A stretch of 41,769 nt of DNA from a virus, in the IMG/VR virus record IMGVR_UViG_3300028399_000013, positions 1-41,769 of that record. One strand, given 5' to 3'. The translations under genes were made by a program, and so were the position numbers. Position 1 is the first letter of the stretch. Every line of letters starts with the position of its first letter. The notes under the pieces were generated by a model, which was given only the letters and a program-made list of their open reading frames with translations, was not told the origin of the DNA and ran no database searches. Shown piece by piece: positions 38,368-41,769 of this stretch.

Positions 38368-38910
38368 ATGCGGGATTTCACCGACTACGAGCTTTGGGTG
38401 GTCCGCCAAGCTGAGGGAATCGTCCGTATGCTGCAGGAGGCGGCTCAAATCGCACAGGCCACCATACCGCCCCTTGGCAAGACCTGCAGCCGTCGCGAAC
38501 TGGAGCTGTACCGGGAGATCATCGACGCCCGCCGCGCCGCCATAGAAGCAAGAGACCGCCTTGGCCAAGCGATCGACCTATATCGTACGCCGGCGATGGC
38601 CGGACCTTTTCCGAGAAAGGAGGAGCACGCAATGGGAGAGACCGTTCGTTATTCGATAGGTGTGGATAGCCCAATCACTCCACAGGAACCTCTGCCGGCG
38701 CTGCCGGAGATTCCTCGCGGCGCCTTGGTGGTGGTCGAGGGGTGGGCGCCGATCTGGCGGTACGCGATGGCGCTTCACCGGCTCCACGGGTCGCCGGCCG
38801 GTGCCATCGCGGTCTATGACCCGCGTCTCGGAGCCGTCGTTGTCCAGAGCCACACGCCCGCATACGCGGAAGGGGACGTGCTGGACTTCCCGGAGGATAG
38901 GGCGCAATGA
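38368..38910 (+). CDS. Helical protein fused in frame to Csx3 (long form)
   Basis: 180 aa; GAGGAATGAG precedes ATG 38368. Residues 1-88 (MRDFTDYELWVVRQAEGIVR, then EIIDARRAAIEARDRLGQAI) are an unknown helical domain, and residues 89-180 are the Csx3 domain. There is no stop between them, although the internal start at 38632 has a better ribosome-binding site. Either the fusion is real and both forms are made, or the N-terminal gene has lost its stop. Confidence 0.6.
   Translation: MRDFTDYELWVVRQAEGIVRMLQEAAQIAQATIPPLGKTCSRRELELYREIIDARRAAIEARDRLGQAIDLYRTPAMAGPFPRKEEHAMGETVRYSIGVDSPITPQEPLPALPEIPRGALVVVEGWAPIWRYAMALHRLHGSPAGAIAVYDPRLGAVVVQSHTPAYAEGDVLDFPEDRAQ
38632..38910 (+). CDS. csx3: Csx3/Crn3-like CRISPR ring nuclease
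   Basis: 92 aa; GAAAGGAGGAGCACGCA precedes ATG 38632. The core, VVVEGWAPIWRYAMALHRLH followed by AVYDPRLGAVVVQSH and a final GDVLDF, matches Csx3 (Pfam Cas_csx3). His49-x-x-His52, Asp63 and Arg65 correspond to the catalytic His-Asp-Arg set known in archaeal Csx3, which degrades cyclic tetra-adenylate. On a phage with no type III CRISPR genes in view it is most likely an anti-CRISPR that removes the cOA alarm. The family match is from sequence recognition; the role is inferred. Confidence 0.85.
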   Translation: MGETVRYSIGVDSPITPQEPLPALPEIPRGALVVVEGWAPIWRYAMALHRLHGSPAGAIAVYDPRLGAVVVQSHTPAYAEGDVLDFPEDRAQ

Positions 38911-39128
38911 CCAATGCAAGGAGCCGGTACGTCGCGGTATGTCCCAAGTGCCGATGGAAGGGATACAGGGTTGAACCGGAATGTGAGTGCTACGACCGCG
39001 TGTGCCACGTGTGGGCACCGGGCCTTGGATGTCCGCGGCAAGCGAAACGACCATGCCCGCACTGCGGTGCGGAAGTGATTGCGTACCCGGTGCGGTTCAG
39101 ACGGAGGATAGGGGGCAATGACAGGTGA
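38907..39128 (+). CDS. Zinc-ribbon protein (73 aa)
   Basis: ATG 38907 overlaps the csx3 stop (ATGA). Cys pattern: VCPKCRWKG, ECECYDRVCHVW, GCPRQAKRPCPHCGAE, i.e. eight Cys plus His, enough for two zinc sites. It may bind nucleic acid or a protein partner. Translationally coupled to csx3 and so probably made with it. Confidence 0.6.
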   Translation: MTNARSRYVAVCPKCRWKGYRVEPECECYDRVCHVWAPGLGCPRQAKRPCPHCGAEVIAYPVRFRRRIGGNDR

Positions 39129-39423
39129 TACAGACGCTACACTGCCGTCCCAGCATCTCTGGGACGGCATCGACGCCTTTCCCGGGGATGTAGACGAGAG
39201 CGACATCCTCGCGCAGCCGCTTCTGCGCGATCTCGACGATTTAGACACTGTCCCTCGCTGGGTCGCGCGCTTCGTCCTGCGCGACCTGCGGGAGCTGCGA
39301 GCGATCTGTGAGGCGGCGGGGATCGAGCTGGACGTATCACCGTGCCGCGAGTGCAATCGCGAAACGGTCTGTCTGCCCGAGGGACTGCTGCCGATCTGCG
39401 TGGACTGCCGGAGGGCGGAATGA
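39118..39423 (+). CDS. Acidic protein with C-terminal four-Cys zinc motif (101 aa)
   Basis: Begins MTGDTDATLPSQHLWDGIDA, very acidic, with a helix RWVARFVLRDLRELRAICEA and a CXXC...CXXC end (PCRECNRETVCL and PICVDCRRAE). Overlaps its neighbours on both sides. Function unknown. Confidence 0.6.
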   Translation: MTGDTDATLPSQHLWDGIDAFPGDVDESDILAQPLLRDLDDLDTVPRWVARFVLRDLRELRAICEAAGIELDVSPCRECNRETVCLPEGLLPICVDCRRAE

Positions 39424-39776
39424 CCGTCGTGCCATTGAATTTGCAGCGATGGATCGAAGGCCGGCTGGAGAACAGCGGCTGGGACCACATATTGACGGTC
39501 GTGCCCGAAAGCGGAGGCGGGGTTCGTCGGCGCATCCGTGTTTGGCTGTCGCACGATGGCCTCCGGCTGGCCATTGTCTGGCCGCACGCGACGCGGGTCA
39601 TCGACCTAACGGTCGCCCCGGAGCATAACCCGGAGCAGGGCGAGTACCACAATGGGGCGATGGGTCTATCAGTGCTGATCACCCGACATGGGAGACAGGA
39701 GGCAGACGATGGCGAACAAGCAGAAAACGCCGGGAAAGAAAGAGACGGCGAGCAAAATCTTGACGGAGCTGGGTGA
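39420..39776 (+). CDS. Hypothetical early protein (118 aa)
   Basis: ATGA overlap with the upstream stop. Begins MTVVPLNLQRWIEGRLENSG; beta-rich core (RRRIRVWLSHDGLRLAIVWP). The last ~22 residues (EADDGEQAENAGKERDGEQN) overlap the following gene in another frame. No family recognised. Confidence 0.5.
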   Translation: MTVVPLNLQRWIEGRLENSGWDHILTVVPESGGGVRRRIRVWLSHDGLRLAIVWPHATRVIDLTVAPEHNPEQGEYHNGAMGLSVLITRHGRQEADDGEQAENAGKERDGEQNLDGAG

Positions 39777-39927
39777 AGCTGAGTTGGACGTCACTCGGCT
39801 GGAGGACCGCATGGATGAGCTCCGCGAAGAGCTGAAGGACGCAAAGAAGGAGTACCAGGCCGCAGTCGCTCGTCTGCGGCTGCTCGTCCGGGACGTGGCG
39901 ACAGGCCAGATGCGACTGTTCGACTGA
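39709..39927 (+). CDS. Coiled-coil protein (72 aa)
   Basis: AGGAGGCAGACG precedes ATG 39709. After a basic head (MANKQKTPGKKETASKILTE) there is one long heptad helix (LDVTRLEDRMDELREELKDA) and a short end TGQMRLFD. The MRLFD-type tail resembles a beta-clamp-binding peptide (consensus Q-L-[S/D]-L-F) only loosely. It probably oligomerises. Confidence 0.55.
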   Translation: MANKQKTPGKKETASKILTELGEAELDVTRLEDRMDELREELKDAKKEYQAAVARLRLLVRDVATGQMRLFD

Positions 39928-40045
39928 CAACAGGACGGACACGGACGGGTGAGGCTGGCTGAGGGATCGGCTGGCGGAACGGATTCGCCGGGCCGGGGTA
40001 CGGACGCCCCGGCCCGCATGGAGGCTCGGATCAGGAGGACGGGAA

Positions 40046-40264
40046 ATGCTAGTGCTCGGACGCCAGCAAGGCGATTCGATCGTGATTGATACGCCGCTGG
40101 GCGAGATCACTATCACCGTTGTGCGGCTGGGCCAGCGCTACGCTCGGATCGGCATCGAGGCCCCGGCCGGCTGGCCGATCGTCCGATCCGAGATTCGCGG
40201 CCGCGAGGAACCGGCAGACGACGAACTGCCGATGCGCGTGGCGTTGAGGAATCTGCGGACGTGA
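40046..40264 (+). CDS. csrA: Carbon storage regulator CsrA homologue
   Basis: 72 aa; AGGAGGACGGGAA precedes ATG 40046. MLVLGRQQGDSIVIDTPLGE, ITITVVRLGQRYARIGIEAP and WPIVRSEI follow the CsrA fold: N-terminal MLVL-R, the GI-AP turn, and Arg47 equivalent to the RNA-contact Arg of bacterial CsrA. It binds GGA-containing hairpins over ribosome-binding sites. Encoded just upstream of the initiator, it could control phage mRNAs such as the leader at 1431-1528 type, or reprogramme the host. Confidence 0.85.
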   Translation: MLVLGRQQGDSIVIDTPLGEITITVVRLGQRYARIGIEAPAGWPIVRSEIRGREEPADDELPMRVALRNLRT

Positions 40265-40334
40265 CCCGGGTCGGCCCGGGTCGTATCAGGTCGGTCCCGG
40301 TCGAGTCAGGTCGGGCCGGGTCGGATCGGGTCGG
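40265..40334. repeat. Seven in-phase 10-bp repeats (iteron-like)
   Basis: GGTCG recurs exactly every 10 bp at 40269, 40279, 40289, 40299, 40309, 40319 and 40329, with degenerate flanks (CCGGGTCGGN). The one-helical-turn spacing puts every copy on the same face of DNA, between csrA and the initiator gene. Confidence 0.85.
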
Positions 40335-40357
40335 AATCGACAAGGAGGGTGTGCGCG

Positions 40358-41242
40358 GTGCAACTGGAATTTGACTTCGATCCCAAACTCGAATCAGCAG
40401 CGAAAAACGATGAGCGACTGGAGGCCGTCGGAGTCTCAGCAATGCGGCGAGCCGTGATCTGGCTGTTCCAACTCCACCCGGAAGCCAAGCGCGATGGCAC
40501 GTTGATCCGGCTCGATCTGAGCTTCATAAAGGCATCCCAGTGGCTGCGCAACCAGGCTCGGTGGCGAAACTTGCGCTGTGCCGACACGAACGTGCGACGC
40601 GCCTGCGTGTTCTGGCAGCAATTGCACTGCGTCGCGATCCTGAAGCGACCACGAGTCCTGCTGCTGGATGTGGCGCGACTGAGCGAGTGGCTCTATCGCG
40701 AACAAGAAGCGGTGGAACGAGCCGTCTCGTCGGCTCTCAATTTCGCCGGCGACGGAGCCCCCCCGAAAACAAATCCGACCCGGTCCGACCCGATCCGACC
40801 CGCGTCGACCCTCAGTGAGAGAGTGAGTGAAGAAAAAACTCATTCACTCACTCACTCTGTGGGCGGGGTGGATCGGTCCGATCGGACGGATCAGACGGAT
40901 CGGACAGATCATCCCTCGGCACCGGCCGGGGCGTCGGTGGTGCTGCCTCGGCTGCCGGTGGAGGTGTGGGAGCCCGGCCGAGACGATCGGTCGCTGTATC
41001 GGCTGCTGCGGGCGTATTGGACCGAGCACGGGCCGGCCCTCGAGGCGGCCGGCATCGACGCCGACACGTTCACCGGCGCCGTCCTGGCCGCTCGGGCCCA
41101 GCCACGCACCGACCCGCAGCGTTACGCCGAGCGGTGCCTGGAGCTCGGCCTGACGGAGAACTGGCTCGCCCAGGGGCGCGCCTGGCGCCGCCGGCAGAAG
41201 ATTCTGTTCTCTCGGCCTATCACACATGGAGCGGTGCAATGA
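40358..41242 (+). CDS. Replication initiator protein (putative, lambda O-like organisation)
   Basis: 294 aa from GTG 40358 (AAGGAGG 9 bases ahead; GTG 40349 is too close to it). The N-terminal domain (~20-120; RRAVIWLFQLHPEAKRDGTL, then LRCADTNVRRACVFWQQLHC) looks like a winged helix. Residues ~140-190 are a low-complexity linker, encoded by repeats. The C-terminal domain (LPVEVWEPGRDDRSLYRLLR to the end) recurs at 2-352. Like lambda O, it would bind repeats and recruit helicase through its C-terminus. No sequence homology to O is claimed. Confidence 0.6.
   Translation: MQLEFDFDPKLESAAKNDERLEAVGVSAMRRAVIWLFQLHPEAKRDGTLIRLDLSFIKASQWLRNQARWRNLRCADTNVRRACVFWQQLHCVAILKRPRVLLLDVARLSEWLYREQEAVERAVSSALNFAGDGAPPKTNPTRSDPIRPASTLSERVSEEKTHSLTHSVGGVDRSDRTDQTDRTDHPSAPAGASVVLPRLPVEVWEPGRDDRSLYRLLRAYWTEHGPALEAAGIDADTFTGAVLAARAQPRTDPQRYAERCLELGLTENWLAQGRAWRRRQKILFSRPITHGAVQ
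40775..40810. repeat. Four inverted 10-bp repeats inside the initiator gene
   Basis: CGACC at 40776, 40786, 40796 and 40806: the complement of the GGTCG unit, again exactly 10 bp apart. Encodes the NPTRSDPIRPAST linker. Opposed to the direct array at 40265-40334. Confidence 0.8.
40821..40853. other. Perfect 11-bp hairpin inside the initiator gene
   Basis: GAGTGAGTGAA-N11-TTCACTCACTC with an A-rich loop (GAAAAAACTCA), immediately after the inverted iterons and before a GATCGG-rich stretch (40869-40910). Relative AT-richness in a GC-rich gene makes it a candidate unwinding element. Confidence 0.65.
40891..41194. repeat. Right copy of a diverged long direct repeat (partner 1-304)
   Basis: See 1-304: ungapped match with about ten substitutions, offset 40,890 bp. 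Confidence 0.85.
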
Positions 41243-41577
41243 CACTGAAGCAAGGCGAACCGCCGGCGTCAGCCGGCGGGTGTAAAGCGGCTGAACAGTC
41301 AGACGTGCCAAACCCGCTGGAGCGGGCCCTATTCCTCTGCGGGATACTGTGCGCCCTGCTGCGGAGACATCCGCAAGGGCGGGTCCTATTCATCGCCCGC
41401 CAAGCGGAACAGCACACCTGGGTCGTCATTTGCCGGCGGCGGGACTGGCCGCGAGCGATCTGGCAGCTCGCTCGTTGGGCCTTCGACCGCTCGCTCCCGC
41501 TCCGCCCCCGCCACGCCCTCGGTCTGGCCGTGCGGCTCACCGTGCAGCTTTTTAGTGCGAGGCATAGCCATGATTGA
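41239..41577 (+). CDS. Conserved phage protein, paralogue of 637-954
   Basis: 112 aa; ATGA overlap with the initiator stop. From NPLERALFLCG onward it closely follows the 637-954 protein (HTWVVICRRRDWPRAIWQLA identical). Residues ~5-20 (QGEPPASAGGCKAAEQ) come from an in-frame CCGCCGGC-GTCA-GCCGGCGG palindrome (41260-41279) absent from the left copy. Function unknown; kept next to the initiator in both early regions. Confidence 0.75.
   Translation: MTLKQGEPPASAGGCKAAEQSDVPNPLERALFLCGILCALLRRHPQGRVLFIARQAEQHTWVVICRRRDWPRAIWQLARWAFDRSLPLRPRHALGLAVRLTVQLFSARHSHD
41260..41279. repeat. CCGCCGGC palindrome in frame at a gene start
   Basis: CCGCCGGC-GTCA-GCCGGCGG, perfect 8-bp arms, 4-base loop. 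Same family as 19257-19276 and 19320-19339; the paralogue at 637 is without it. Confidence 0.85.
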
Positions 41578-41769
41578 AGTCCCAACAGCAACACAGCTTT
41601 TTGCACTCGCTCGCGGCGTTAACGTCCGATTCGGCGACCACCGCTGCTATTACTGCGGCGGAGCGTGTGCCGAGGAATGTGTGCCGGCCAGCGAGCATGT
41701 GAAGGCGAGCTTCACAAGTCGGGACACGGTTTGCGGCGGGGATCGGGTCTGCGACGGGTGTATTTCGGC
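41570..41769 (+). CDS. Cys-rich zinc-finger protein, possibly Csf1-like (truncated by window edge)
   Basis: ATG 41570 overlaps the previous gene's end; 66 codons are visible. MIEVPTATQLFALARGVNVR is followed by CYYCGGACAEECVPASEHVK, then SFTSRDTVCGG and RVCDGC. A 'LF-x-LA-x-G...CxxCG...FTxRD...VCxxC' layout reminds me of Csf1, the zinc-finger protein of type IV CRISPR systems. I hold this weakly. It may simply be an unclassified phage zinc protein. Confidence 0.4.
   Translation, partial: MIEVPTATQLFALARGVNVRFGDHRCYYCGGACAEECVPASEHVKASFTSRDTVCGGDRVCDGCIS

Noticed and set aside
40818-40860. Rho-independent terminator inside the initiator gene
   Set aside because: The hairpin is strong, but no T-run follows and the reading frame continues intact with a conserved C-terminal domain.

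Overview
The window looks like a stretch of GC-rich bacterial chromosome, probably Planctomycetota, occupied by one genome-length of a lambda/HK97-like, long-tailed (siphovirus-type) prophage. The host assignment is an inference. It rests on the GC-rich codon use, on 'GGGTGGGC..GCCCACCC' and 'CCGCCGGC-N4-GCCGGCGG' palindromic repeats of a kind I associate with planctomycete genomes, and on a small basic protein (34520-34699) of a type I associate with that phylum.

Layout. 1-5651 (+): an early/accessory region that starts inside the 3' end of a replication-initiator gene. It runs through tightly coupled small genes, a ribbon-helix-helix regulator, a promoter with a palindromic operator, a structured leader, unknown genes, a sigma-region-2-like protein, a DnaJ-type zinc protein, a serine recombinase, a strong terminator and a secreted nuclease. 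5759-31780 (-): the whole virion module, transcribed right to left: terminase small and large subunits, joining proteins, portal, S49 protease with nested scaffold, decoration protein, major capsid protein, connectors, tail tube, frameshifted tail chaperone, tape measure, tail tip, fibre and LamG adhesin. It also carries unusual cargo: an SNase nuclease, a glycosyltransferase-sulfotransferase fusion and a secreted trypsin-like protease with a collagen-like stretch. 31843-34331 (mostly -): an alpha/beta hydrolase and membrane proteins. About 34445-34482: a tRNA 3'-end fragment, the likely attachment site. 34520-41769 (+): a DUF2511-like secreted protein, XRE repressor, winged-helix protein, tyrosine integrase, small early genes including a Csx3 (Crn3) ring-nuclease homologue, CsrA, and a replication initiator with ordered 10-bp repeats before and inside its gene. 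A Cys-rich protein is cut off at the right edge.

How it fits together. The initiator C-terminus (2-352) and the following gene (637-954) recur at 40.89 and 40.64 kb to the right, diverged by only a few percent in the conserved parts. That spacing is one phage-genome length. The simplest reading is two related prophages head to tail, with the tRNA fragment marking the junction: the left prophage contributes the end of its early region plus its virion module, and the right one its integration and early region.

Main points of interest: (i) a phage-borne Csx3/Crn3, a candidate type III CRISPR counter-defence, readable both alone and as an in-frame fusion; (ii) three gene-within-gene or recoding devices: a canonical A AAA AAG slippery site before the tape measure, a nested scaffold start, and the nested csx3 start; (iii) palindromic repeats that supply the TAG stop codon of four virion genes and also sit in frame inside others; (iv) a fused glycosyltransferase-sulfotransferase and a collagen-bearing trypsin in a tail operon; (v) a lambda-O-like arrangement with a possible replication origin inside the initiator gene. 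No canonical endolysin or holin is recognisable.
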